In this document: positions 30,986 through 38,749 of the stretch, piece by piece | How the letters are laid out: every line of letters begins with the position of its first letter | Position numbering within the stretch: position 1 is the stretch's first letter | Assembly (NCBI GenBank): GCA_026400835.1 | Contig: JAPLOA010000054.1 | Coordinates: forward strand, 1-64,000 | Source: Planctomycetales bacterium | GTDB lineage: Bacteria > Planctomycetota > Planctomycetia > Planctomycetales > Planctomycetaceae | Direction: 5' to 3' | Length of the DNA: 64,000 bases | Made by a program: the position numbers and the translations under genes | The notes under the pieces: model-generated | Seen by the model: the letters and a program-made list of their open reading frames with translations, nothing else | Database searches by the model: none | What the model was told of the DNA's origin: nothing

Positions 30986-33900
30986 ATGAAGCTGTTTATT
31001 GCTCGACTGCTGCTTTCAGTATTAGCCGGGGGGTGTCTGAGTCTTCTCGGTTTGACACCGATCGCTTCAGCTCAGTCTTTGGACGACGCGCTTCGGCAGA
31101 CGCCGGTGGAAGATCTGGTGACACGAGCGAAAGCGGAGGGAGATGCAGCCAGAGGTGCGGTGGTGTTTTTTCAACAGCAAATGGCGTGTGCGAAATGCCA
31201 TTCGGTTGGTGGAACATTGCCGTCATCACTGGGGCCGGATCTTGCCACGTTGGTGAAAGAGACAACCGACGAAACAATTGTCGAATCTGTCTTGATGCCC
31301 TCGAAAGTGATTCGCAAGGGTTTTGAATCCGTCACGCTGGTAACAATTGATGGCCAATCCGTCGTTGGAATTCTTGTCGAACGCTCGGCAGAGAAAGTTG
31401 TCATCCGCGATGCGACTCGCAACGGGGAAGTGGTAACTTTTGCCATCGCTGATCTGGATGAAGTGATTGAGAATTCTGTTTCACTGATGCCAGCCGGTCA
31501 GATGAACCAATTGGCCAGCCAACAGCAGTTCTATGATCTGATCCGTTATCTGATGGAGATCCGCGATGGTGGGGCGGCTCGGGCAAAAGAGTTGCAGCCA
31601 TCTGCCGCCTTGCTGACTCTGAAAATTCCCGAGTACGAGCAACACATTGACCATGCGGGATTCATCCGGGAATGGAATGATGACGCGTACAAGCGAGGGG
31701 AGGCGATTTATCGCCGAGTCTGCCAGAACTGTCACGGCACGAAGGATCAAGCCGGTTCGTTGCCCACATCTTTAAAATTTGCCAGCGGAAAATTTCGCAG
31801 CGGCAGCGATCCGCACACAATGTATCAGACGCTGACCAAAGGCTTTGGCCTGATGGCGGCTCAAACATGGATGGTGCCGTCGCAGAAGTATGACGTCATT
31901 CACTTCATTCGTGAGACCTATCTGAAGCCGCACAATCCGTCTCAGTATGTCGAGATCAACGAGGCACTGTTAGCTCGTTTGCCCGCAGGAAATACTCGCG
32001 GCCCGGCACCGAGCACGATTCAACCGTGGAATGCCATGGACTATGGCCCCAGTCTGACTCATTCTTATGAGGTGCCGGGTTCGTTTCACAACATCGCCTA
32101 CAAAGGAATCGCGATGCGTCTCGATCCTGGCGCGGGCGGGGTTTCTCGCGGCCGGCATTGGATGATGTTTGATACAGATACGTTGCGAATGGCAGCGGCG
32201 TGGAATGCTGCTGACCCTCCCAGCTCCGAGCAGAACTTTATCGACTGGAGAGGAATCCAGTTTAATGGCGAACATCAGATTCATCCGACCGTCATGGGAT
32301 CAGTGCTCGCCTCCAATGGAACGGGGCCCGGCTGGGCGAATCCAGCGAATGGAGAATTCACAGACGATCAGCGTGTGCTGGGGCGAGATAATCTGCGTTA
32401 CGGTCCTCTGCCGCGAAACTGGGGACGATTCAAGGGCACTTATTATCATGAACAGCAGGTGATCCTTTCATATTCGATCGGCAATACAGATGTGCTGGAA
32501 CTGCCGTCCGTGCAGGTCAGCGATGAGCCGTCTCAGCCACCATTGTTCCTTCGCACATTCAACCTGGGGCCACGAGATCACGATCTGGTGCTGCAGATCG
32601 CTCAGAAAGACAATGCTGTCGGCGAGCGGCAGGGCGTCAGCCCTCCGAGCGATTCTCGTCCTGATGCAACGGTGAAGAAAACAGAAGACACACGGAAGGC
32701 CGATGCTCTGCCGCTCGCCGGCGGAGTGATTCGATTCGGCTCCGATCCGAAGATTGCATCCAATGCCGATGAAGCCCGCTTGCCTGAGTTCGACGGTCAC
32801 ACCTATTGCGAAGTCAAAGACGCCACAGACTTCGACATGACTCAGGATTTCACCATCACTGCCAGATTGAAAACTCGGACCGATGGGACGATCTTCGCAA
32901 TCACAAAACCCGACTCGCCATGGGTTCCGAATGGGCAATCGCTTTTTATTCGAGAAGGTCGGCTGACATTCGACATTGGCTGGGTCGGAGCAGTGACCTC
33001 GAAGAAAAAAATCACCGACGGAAAATGGCATGATGTCGCCGCTGTGTGGACGAAGGACATTCAGCAACTCACGCTGTTCGTTGATGGCAAGCCGAACGGG
33101 CAGGGACAACTTTTGGCCAACGGGAAGCTGACGGATGGAGTTGTTCGAGTGGGATTCACGTCTCCGAATTTCCCCGAATCGGAATCATTTTTCGCGGGGG
33201 AACTTGAGAATGTCCGCTTCTACAAAACCGCTCTGCTGCAGCAATTGAAATCTGGGTCATTGCTGAAAGATCGAAAAGAAGATCTTGTGGCTGAATGGCA
33301 GTTTCTCGAGACAATAGAGCCGAATACCCTGGTTGTCACGGACGCGACCGGTCACGGCCATGATGCGACTTTGATCCAGGGTAGCGAGCTGTCGGTTAAG
33401 CCGTCGACATTACTTGCAGGACTCGCACCGCCAACAATGAATGCCACCTGGTCCAGTCCTGATGGCCGACTACTGCTCACAATTCCGGCTGGCCAGGAAC
33501 CGCTGCGTTTCACCGTTTGGATATCGGCTGAAGACAGTCCTGGCAAAGCAACGCCGTCGATTTTACACACTGAGCAGGATCTTCATTCGCTCATTTCCGG
33601 CGGGCCAACTCGCTGGAATCAGAAGATCACAACTACCGCGACCATCGGTGCGTCGGACGGTCCATTCGCAACCGATTTTCTGACAGCCCCGGAGAATAAT
33701 CCGTGGCTCGCGCAGACTCGATTTACCGGCCTCGATTTCTTCGAGGATGGCCGCATGGCGGTATGCTCATGGGACGGAGATGTCTGGCTGGTCGATGGTT
33801 TCCTGAAAGGTGATCAGCTCATATGGCAGCGGATTGCCAGCGGGCTCTATCAACCACTCGGATTAAAGATTGTCGATGGGAAAATTCATCTCACGTGTCG

Positions 33901-35005
33901 CGATCAGCTGGCCGTGTTGCACGACCTGAATGGTGACGAAGAAATCGACTACTTTGAATGCCTCAACAATGATCATCAGGTGACCGAGCATTTTCATGAG
34001 TTCGCGATGGGGCTCCAGACTGATGCTGAAGGGAACTTCTACTATGCCAAGTCCGGACGACACGCATTGGAAGCTGTCGTGCCACATCATGGGACTCTGT
34101 TGAAAGTCAGCCGGGACGGTTCCGCAACCGAGATCCTCGCGAATGGGTTTCGAGCCGCCAATGGAGTGTGCTTGAATCCGGATGGTTCGTTTGTGGTGAC
34201 CGATCAGGAAGGGTTCTGGAATCCGAAGAACCGCATCAACTGGGTGACTCTGGCTGAAGATCGAAAGCCAAATTTTTACGGCAACATGTTCGGCTACCAC
34301 GATGTGAAGGATTCTTCCGACGACGCCATGGAGCCGCCTTTGTGCTGGATCACAAATGCATTTGACCGTTCGCCGGGAGAATTATTGTGGGTCAATAGTG
34401 ATCGTTGGGGGCCGCTGAATGGTTCTTTGCTGAATCTGTCTTACGGTTACGGCAAGGTGTTCCTGGTTCCGCATGAGTCCGTCGATCTGAAAGGCAAAGG
34501 TCGCCAGATGCAGGGCGGAATGATCGAACTGCCAATTCCGGCATTTCCCACCGGCGTGATGCGAGGCCGTTTTCATCCGGCTGATGGACAGCTTTATCTG
34601 TGCGGCATGTTTGCATGGGCTGGCAGTGCAACAACGCCGGGCGGCCTTTATCGTTTGCGGGCAACGGGGCAGCCCATGCATTTGCCCGCCGAACTTCATG
34701 CCACAACAAAAGGGATGAAGTTACGGTTCACAGAGCCGCTGAATCCAGACTCGATCAAAACTGAAAACGTTCGGTTGAAAGTCTGGTCGCTAAAGCGAAC
34801 TGCCAACTACGGATCAGAACATCACGATGAGCATTCTCTGGACATTACTGGCGTTGAACTTTCAGACGACGGCCTGATCTTAACGGTACTGTCAGAGATC
34901 AAGCCCACATGGTGCATGGAGATAGGCTACTCATTGCAAGCCGCCGACGGCAAAGCCATCAGCGGTGTGATCCATAACACGATCCATGGAGTCGCGTCAG
35001 AATAA
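30986..35005 (+). CDS. Large exported cytochrome c / LamG / propeller protein
   Basis: This is a 1339-residue protein with a signal peptide (1-29, ending ASAQ). First cytochrome c domain with C68-x2-C71-H72 (CAKCH), in the planctomycete PVC-type haem module. Second CxxCH is C246-x2-C249-H250 (CQNCH). Beyond about 370 comes a region resembling DUF6797 (SFHNIAYKGIAMRLDPGAGG), then a LamG-like lectin domain (about 595-755, FDGHTYCEVKDATDFD..). The C-terminal 450 residues resemble a glucose/sorbosone dehydrogenase-type propeller (DLNGDEEIDYFE, FRAANGVCLNPDGS). It looks like a multidomain periplasmic or surface redox protein acting on carbohydrates (inference). The gene stands alone. No membrane anchor other than the signal peptide is seen. 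Confidence 0.85.
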   Translation: MKLFIARLLLSVLAGGCLSLLGLTPIASAQSLDDALRQTPVEDLVTRAKAEGDAARGAVVFFQQQMACAKCHSVGGTLPSSLGPDLATLVKETTDETIVESVLMPSKVIRKGFESVTLVTIDGQSVVGILVERSAEKVVIRDATRNGEVVTFAIADLDEVIENSVSLMPAGQMNQLASQQQFYDLIRYLMEIRDGGAARAKELQPSAALLTLKIPEYEQHIDHAGFIREWNDDAYKRGEAIYRRVCQNCHGTKDQAGSLPTSLKFASGKFRSGSDPHTMYQTLTKGFGLMAAQTWMVPSQKYDVIHFIRETYLKPHNPSQYVEINEALLARLPAGNTRGPAPSTIQPWNAMDYGPSLTHSYEVPGSFHNIAYKGIAMRLDPGAGGVSRGRHWMMFDTDTLRMAAAWNAADPPSSEQNFIDWRGIQFNGEHQIHPTVMGSVLASNGTGPGWANPANGEFTDDQRVLGRDNLRYGPLPRNWGRFKGTYYHEQQVILSYSIGNTDVLELPSVQVSDEPSQPPLFLRTFNLGPRDHDLVLQIAQKDNAVGERQGVSPPSDSRPDATVKKTEDTRKADALPLAGGVIRFGSDPKIASNADEARLPEFDGHTYCEVKDATDFDMTQDFTITARLKTRTDGTIFAITKPDSPWVPNGQSLFIREGRLTFDIGWVGAVTSKKKITDGKWHDVAAVWTKDIQQLTLFVDGKPNGQGQLLANGKLTDGVVRVGFTSPNFPESESFFAGELENVRFYKTALLQQLKSGSLLKDRKEDLVAEWQFLETIEPNTLVVTDATGHGHDATLIQGSELSVKPSTLLAGLAPPTMNATWSSPDGRLLLTIPAGQEPLRFTVWISAEDSPGKATPSILHTEQDLHSLISGGPTRWNQKITTTATIGASDGPFATDFLTAPENNPWLAQTRFTGLDFFEDGRMAVCSWDGDVWLVDGFLKGDQLIWQRIASGLYQPLGLKIVDGKIHLTCRDQLAVLHDLNGDEEIDYFECLNNDHQVTEHFHEFAMGLQTDAEGNFYYAKSGRHALEAVVPHHGTLLKVSRDGSATEILANGFRAANGVCLNPDGSFVVTDQEGFWNPKNRINWVTLAEDRKPNFYGNMFGYHDVKDSSDDAMEPPLCWITNAFDRSPGELLWVNSDRWGPLNGSLLNLSYGYGKVFLVPHESVDLKGKGRQMQGGMIELPIPAFPTGVMRGRFHPADGQLYLCGMFAWAGSATTPGGLYRLRATGQPMHLPAELHATTKGMKLRFTEPLNPDSIKTENVRLKVWSLKRTANYGSEHHDEHSLDITGVELSDDGLILTVLSEIKPTWCMEIGYSLQAADGKAISGVIHNTIHGVASE

Positions 35006-35064
35006 GCCAAGACAAGCCAGAAAGATCAGGATCGCAGATCGATGCGAACAATCGTTCATCATTT

Positions 35065-35192
35065 CGTTTAACGGCGAGCCGCAGGCGTAGGCGAATTCAC
35101 TTCTCTATACAGAGCAGATCACATCGAGTCATAGTGGTCAATGGGTTCATTCGCAGGCAGGATTCCCTGGTGTTGCGGCTCGCCGTTAAACG
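35065..35192. repeat. REP family A palindrome pair, 3' of RAYT
   Basis: The left arm CGTTTAACGGCGAGCCGCAG (35065-35084) continues to GCG at 35087. The right arm GCGGCTCGCCGTTAAACG (35175-35192) is its inverse, with the outer part of that arm degenerated. It ends 12 bp before the RAYT stop codon on the facing side. The C-to-A/G variation at position 11 (GGCGAG versus GGCAAG) subdivides the family. Confidence 0.85.
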
Positions 35193-35204
35193 GTGGCCCG
35201 TGCG

Positions 35205-35831
35205 TTAGTAGTAGGTGGTCCAGCCGGCGGTGTTGATTCCAGCAAACGGCGACACAAAGCTCCATGACTGTGGTGGTTTCCCTTCGTTCTCGGGATTCCG
35301 TTCAACGTAGGCAATGGCCTGTCGAATGGCGTCCTCTGAATCGAGGTAGACTTTCCACTCATGAGCGGACCACATTCGAGGCGGACGGTCTCCGGGACTG
35401 ACGTTTGATTTCAGGGGATGATTGCCGACCTTCATCATCTCTGTGGTGCAAGCCCCCTTCAGCAGATTCACCATTCGTTCCACATGATAAACGTGTCTCG
35501 CAAGAACCAGATGAGTGTGCTCGGGCATGATCGCGCGAGCCCAGATGGTGTAGTTGCTCTTCTGGGCCTGTATTCTGAAGCCGTCGGCGATTGTTGATGC
35601 CTGTTCAACTGAAACGAACACCGGTGGATAACTCAGTGCCGCTTTTGCTGCATCACGGTCCAGGATCTCCTCCGCGATCAGCTCGTTGAGCTCCTTCCTG
35701 TCGAGTGTTTTGAGAGGTCTCCCAAATCTCGCGATCTCCCAACGTCGAACATAGTCCGACCACGAACCCCGAGGGTCATTCGGAAGCCAGAATCCATACA
35801 TCGGAAGGATGACGTGGTATCCATGGATCAT
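35205..35831 (-). CDS. REP-associated tyrosine transposase (RAYT, Y1 family)
   Basis: This 208-residue Y1-type transposase carries the HUH motif H105-T-H107 in IMPEHTHLV and the probable nucleophile Tyr175 in AIAYVERNP, the RAYT hallmarks. The N-terminal MIHGYHVILPMYGFWLPNDP is characteristic of the clade. Such proteins nick single-stranded REP/BIME DNA and are usually single-copy and domesticated. The ATG at 35831, preceded by GGAAACTGTC, is preferred. The longer ORF from 35960 runs back into the REP palindrome and would translate it (RIRLRLRLAVKR). Palindromes of family A flank the gene on both sides (35065-35192 and 35866-36004), as expected for a REPtron. It probably generated or maintains the family A copies in this genome (inference). 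Confidence 0.92.
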   Translation of the reverse strand: MIHGYHVILPMYGFWLPNDPRGSWSDYVRRWEIARFGRPLKTLDRKELNELIAEEILDRDAAKAALSYPPVFVSVEQASTIADGFRIQAQKSNYTIWARAIMPEHTHLVLARHVYHVERMVNLLKGACTTEMMKVGNHPLKSNVSPGDRPPRMWSAHEWKVYLDSEDAIRQAIAYVERNPENEGKPPQSWSFVSPFAGINTAGWTTYY

Positions 35832-35865
35832 GACAGTTTCCAAAGGCTCAGAGATACCGAAAACT

Positions 35866-36004
35866 CGTTTAACGGCGAGCCGCAGGCGTAGCCGAATTCG
35901 CGGCAGTTCGCTCAAACAAACTGACCAGGAATAACTCCTACGCGTATCGGAAGTATACACCCAGCTATAGGTCTGCGCCTACGCCTGCGGCTCGCCGTTA
36001 AACG
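35866..36004. repeat. REP family A palindrome pair, 5' of RAYT
   Basis: The left arm CGTTTAACGGCGAGCCGCAG begins at 35866 and the right arm CGCCTGCGGCTCGCCGTTAA at 35982, ending at 36004, with about 93 bp between them. It lies 35 bp upstream of the RAYT start. The sequence just after it (GAGAATGTTCAAGGTG) is repeated with two changes after the next palindrome (36220), so this part of the locus has been duplicated. Confidence 0.88.
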
Positions 36005-36154
36005 AGAATGTTCAAGGTGTGGCTAAGAATGAAGCCCATCGCCTACTGGCGTGCCCCTACCCGTTGGATTGAATGTCGGCAGGGGCGGTTTAGGCGAGCC
36101 ATTCAGAATCTTCGCCGAGATGTGAGAAGGCGGTCATTGGGCACTGCTGGAAAT

Positions 36155-36221
36155 CGTTTAACGGCAAGCCGCAGGCGTCAGTGGACTCAGTTCGCCTACA
36201 CCTGCGGCTCGCCGTTAAACG
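36155..36221. repeat. REP family A palindrome pair next to integrase remnant
   Basis: Arms CGTTTAACGGCAAGCCGCAG (from 36155) and CCTGCGGCTCGCCGTTAAAC (to 36220) are inverted and separated by about 23 bp. The left arm has the GGCAAG variant and the right arm the GGCTCG variant, so the two arms come from different subtypes. Confidence 0.85.
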
Positions 36222-36224
36222 AGA

Positions 36225-36449
36225 ATGCTCAGGGTGAAACGAAATCAACGGACCGCCAAGCCGCACATTCTTCAGCAGCTGATGCGACATGCTTCCATCA
36301 CAACGACTCTGACCTTCTACGTTCAGACAAACGCTGAAGAAATGGCCGAAGCTGTTTGGTCGGCATTTGACCGGAAGCTCGATTCTTCTACCAAATCGCT
36401 ACCAACACGAGAAACCGTAAACGAAGAAAGCCTTGAACCACGGACCTAA
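36225..36449 (+). pseudogene. Truncated tyrosine recombinase (integrase) C-terminus
   Basis: The 74-residue frame carries the C-terminal box of tyrosine recombinases: LMRHASITTTLTFYV, with the expected His and catalytic Tyr, then NAEEMAEAVWSAF. Everything upstream, including the catalytic Arg box, is missing: the frame begins directly after a REP palindrome ending at 36221. It lies 27 bp from the 3' end of tRNA-Lys, a usual integration site. Thus a lost integrative element is likely to have entered here (inference). The methionine at its start is not necessarily a real start codon. Confidence 0.8.
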
Positions 36450-36470
36450 GTCCAAATGATTCAAGGCTTT
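36427..36470. terminator. Perfect 11-bp hairpin between integrase remnant and tRNA
   Basis: AAAGCCTTGAA (36427-36437) and TTCAAGGCTTT (36460-36470) are perfect inverse complements with a 22-nt loop. It lies between the convergent integrase remnant and tRNA-Lys. It may terminate one or both; alternatively it is an attachment-site remnant. Confidence 0.5.
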
Positions 36471-36476
36471 GCGAGG

Positions 36477-36549
36477 TGCTCCCAGTAGGACTCGAACCTA
36501 CGACCTACGGATTAAGAGTCAGTTGCTCTACCAACTGAGCTATAGGAGC
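36477..36549 (-). tRNA. tRNA-Lys(CTT)
   Basis: The minus strand folds as a normal cloverleaf: acceptor GCTCCTA with TGGGAGC, D arm GCTC/GAGC, anticodon loop CTCTTAA (anticodon CTT), T arm GTAGG-TTCGAGT-CCTAC, discriminator A. The following bases read CCT, so CCA is not encoded. Confidence 0.93.
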
Positions 36550-36693
36550 AGTTGCGGAGATGATATCGTCAGGCCTTTGCGTTTCCAAGTATCACGATCG
36601 CAAAAACGCGGGATCGGGAACAGGGACATGAGATTTCCCGGCCGGTTCGCCGTTTCATGCCCAAAATCCTGATGTTTCGGGCTCCACAGTCTT

Positions 36694-38580
36694 CTACATC
36701 TGAACGCGAATTGGCTTGCTGCTGTCCGCCCAGGGATAACGAGGCATCTTGCTGCCGGGAATTCCGGCGGTGGCGGCTCCCGTTCCCACGGCCAGCAGCA
36801 GCAAAGGTATGCAGATCAGGCAAAGAATCGGGATCGCAACCATTTTGCGAAAGAAACCGCCTCGCCCCCACAGCCGAACCACAACGCTGGCCGCACAGAT
36901 CGCCAGCCAGGCGAGCCCAATGATCACAGCCAGCCCGGTGACTCGATCACGCTGCAGTGACATTCGCACGGTTTGCACAGCCGCCGTCTTGACAGATTCC
37001 GGAAGCTCAACCAACGCATACACGAACCGCATGTCCTGTTTGTCGGAACCGTCTTTTCCAACGGCCTGCAGTCGCTCAAACGTCTGGATTACGCACCCCT
37101 GCGATGTGGCTTCGTCAATTTCCAGTTTGACCAGCTGAGCCTGAGCCCGCAAAGCAGGCTCCAGAGATTCGTCGTACAACTTCAATTGTTCGGGCAGTAC
37201 TTCATTGATCGCCTTATTCAGCGGAGCAGTCGTGGATTCCCCGGGAAACAATGCATCAGAGCGAACGACGAATTGATGCGGTTGAGGACTATCGACCCAT
37301 GCTGGCGTCTCTTCGCCGACAAGTACTTCAGCAAGCTGTGCGCCCGCAGTCAGCTCGGCGTTGCCTTTGCCGTTACCAGTCGTTTCGGCCATCGCGACGG
37401 TGGTCGGTACTGACGTATCCTTCGTTGGGATTGATCGCGGCTCAGCGACCGCTGGAGTTACTGTGTCACCAGCGGATGCAGAAACCTCCGTCGGAGTTTC
37501 AGCGGGCCTCTTCAGAAACGTAGCAAGACTCTCCGCGATCGATTCGAGACTGCCATTGGCCAGAAACGGAGTCATCGGCGACAAGGCCGCGTCGAAAGCC
37601 GGCGTCAGTGGGATCAAAGCGTACTTCTGGCGAATAGGACCAGCCAGTTGAAAGACCACGATTTGCTTGTCAGACGATTCAACGGCTTCAGCGACATCGG
37701 CCGCAACCGAATTCTCTTCCTGCTGAGCTTCATTCAGCAGTGAACGAATCCACGGGCTGATGTGTGAGGCAAGTTCTGTTAATCGAGCCTGACGCTGTGC
37801 TGGCGTCTCCGCCGCTGGCTCTGCTGCCACGTCTGCACCTTCTGCGGATGTTGACGTTGGAGCATCGACTGCCGTTTTCTGTTCTGCAGTGTCGGCGGGC
37901 GTGGGTTCTACTGGCGAGACTTCAGCCGGGTTTGTTGTTGCTGTTGCTGGTTCGGCTGTTGCTGGTTCGGCTGTTGCTGGTTCGGCTGCTGCTGGTTCGG
38001 CTGCTGCTGGTTCGGCTGCTGCTGGTTCGGCTTTTGCTGGTTCGGCTTTTGCTGGTTCGGCTGTCGTAACGGCAGGAGTTGAGGCTGTTTCGAGCTGACT
38101 CGCCAGGGGATCCGGTGCCGGCTTACTGGCTTCGATGGGAACTTCAATCGGGGAATCAACAGGAATCAGTCCGCTCGGCTGTTGCACAGCCTGCAGACCT
38201 TCCGGACGTGCGTTTGCCCAGTGCTCCTCCATCAGAACAGGACCATCCAGAGTAAGCGCGACCTGGGGCTCATCAACGATCAGAACCGGTGAAGCTTGCG
38301 CCGCGCTCGGAGGAATAACCTGAACGCTGTGTGCGGAGCGAACTCTGAACAGAAACAGCGCCAGAACAATAAGGCAGACCGGCATGGCTCCGGCGATGGC
38401 TCCAGCAATCATGTGGCGGAATCCGAGGCCGCGGTGTTCACCGTTAGGTGTGTTTGTTCGGCCAATTAAAGAATTGCCCAGCCATGCAATCAGCTTGAAA
38501 ACTCCCAGCACCATGAGAATGGCAACAGGAGCGATCAGAAGCAGTGCAAAAAAGGTAAGGCCGAATAGTGGTGCTGCCAT
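36694..38580 (-). CDS. Membrane protein with Ala/Pro/Glu repeats
   Basis: This 628-residue protein has an N-terminal membrane helix (about 5-35) and a second (about 52-75), a long hydrophilic middle, and two C-terminal helices (about 548-568 and 583-610). The middle carries a run of eight five-residue units of the AEPA(K/A/T) type, encoded by 15-bp tandem repeats at 37940-38059. The C-terminal residues 330-540 hold small conserved-looking segments but no recognised domain. The layout suggests an envelope-spanning protein with a flexible spacer, of unknown role. It lies downstream of the kinase-FHA pair in the same orientation with a 169-bp gap, so a regulatory connection is only possible. Confidence 0.78.
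   Translation of the reverse strand: MAAPLFGLTFFALLLIAPVAILMVLGVFKLIAWLGNSLIGRTNTPNGEHRGLGFRHMIAGAIAGAMPVCLIVLALFLFRVRSAHSVQVIPPSAAQASPVLIVDEPQVALTLDGPVLMEEHWANARPEGLQAVQQPSGLIPVDSPIEVPIEASKPAPDPLASQLETASTPAVTTAEPAKAEPAKAEPAAAEPAAAEPAAAEPATAEPATAEPATATTNPAEVSPVEPTPADTAEQKTAVDAPTSTSAEGADVAAEPAAETPAQRQARLTELASHISPWIRSLLNEAQQEENSVAADVAEAVESSDKQIVVFQLAGPIRQKYALIPLTPAFDAALSPMTPFLANGSLESIAESLATFLKRPAETPTEVSASAGDTVTPAVAEPRSIPTKDTSVPTTVAMAETTGNGKGNAELTAGAQLAEVLVGEETPAWVDSPQPHQFVVRSDALFPGESTTAPLNKAINEVLPEQLKLYDESLEPALRAQAQLVKLEIDEATSQGCVIQTFERLQAVGKDGSDKQDMRFVYALVELPESVKTAAVQTVRMSLQRDRVTGLAVIIGLAWLAICAASVVVRLWGRGGFFRKMVAIPILCLICIPLLLLAVGTGAATAGIPGSKMPRYPWADSSKPIRVQM
37940..38059 (-). repeat. 15-bp tandem repeat, eight copies
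   Basis: Eight consecutive copies of GCTGTTGCTGGTTCG and close variants (three GCTGTT, three GCTGCT, two GCTTTT) lie inside the 36694-38580 gene and encode five-residue Ala/Pro/Glu units. Copy number is likely to vary between strains. Confidence 0.95.
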
Positions 38581-38749
38581 GGTGATGCTGACTTATCGAA
38601 GCTGCAAAAAACTGGTCGACTGAAAGAGATTGTTGAATTTCAAGCGATCAGCCGGTACGCGTTAGCGTCCGGTTTTCGGTTCAAAAACAAGTTGGAAACA
38701 ACCGGGGCTGGCGGGTTGTTGATTTAATGGGTTGTGAAAACTTCGGAAT

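Noticed and set aside
37940-38059. Possible CRISPR-like array
   Set aside because: The units are 15 bp, contiguous with no spacers, and keep the reading frame of the surrounding gene.
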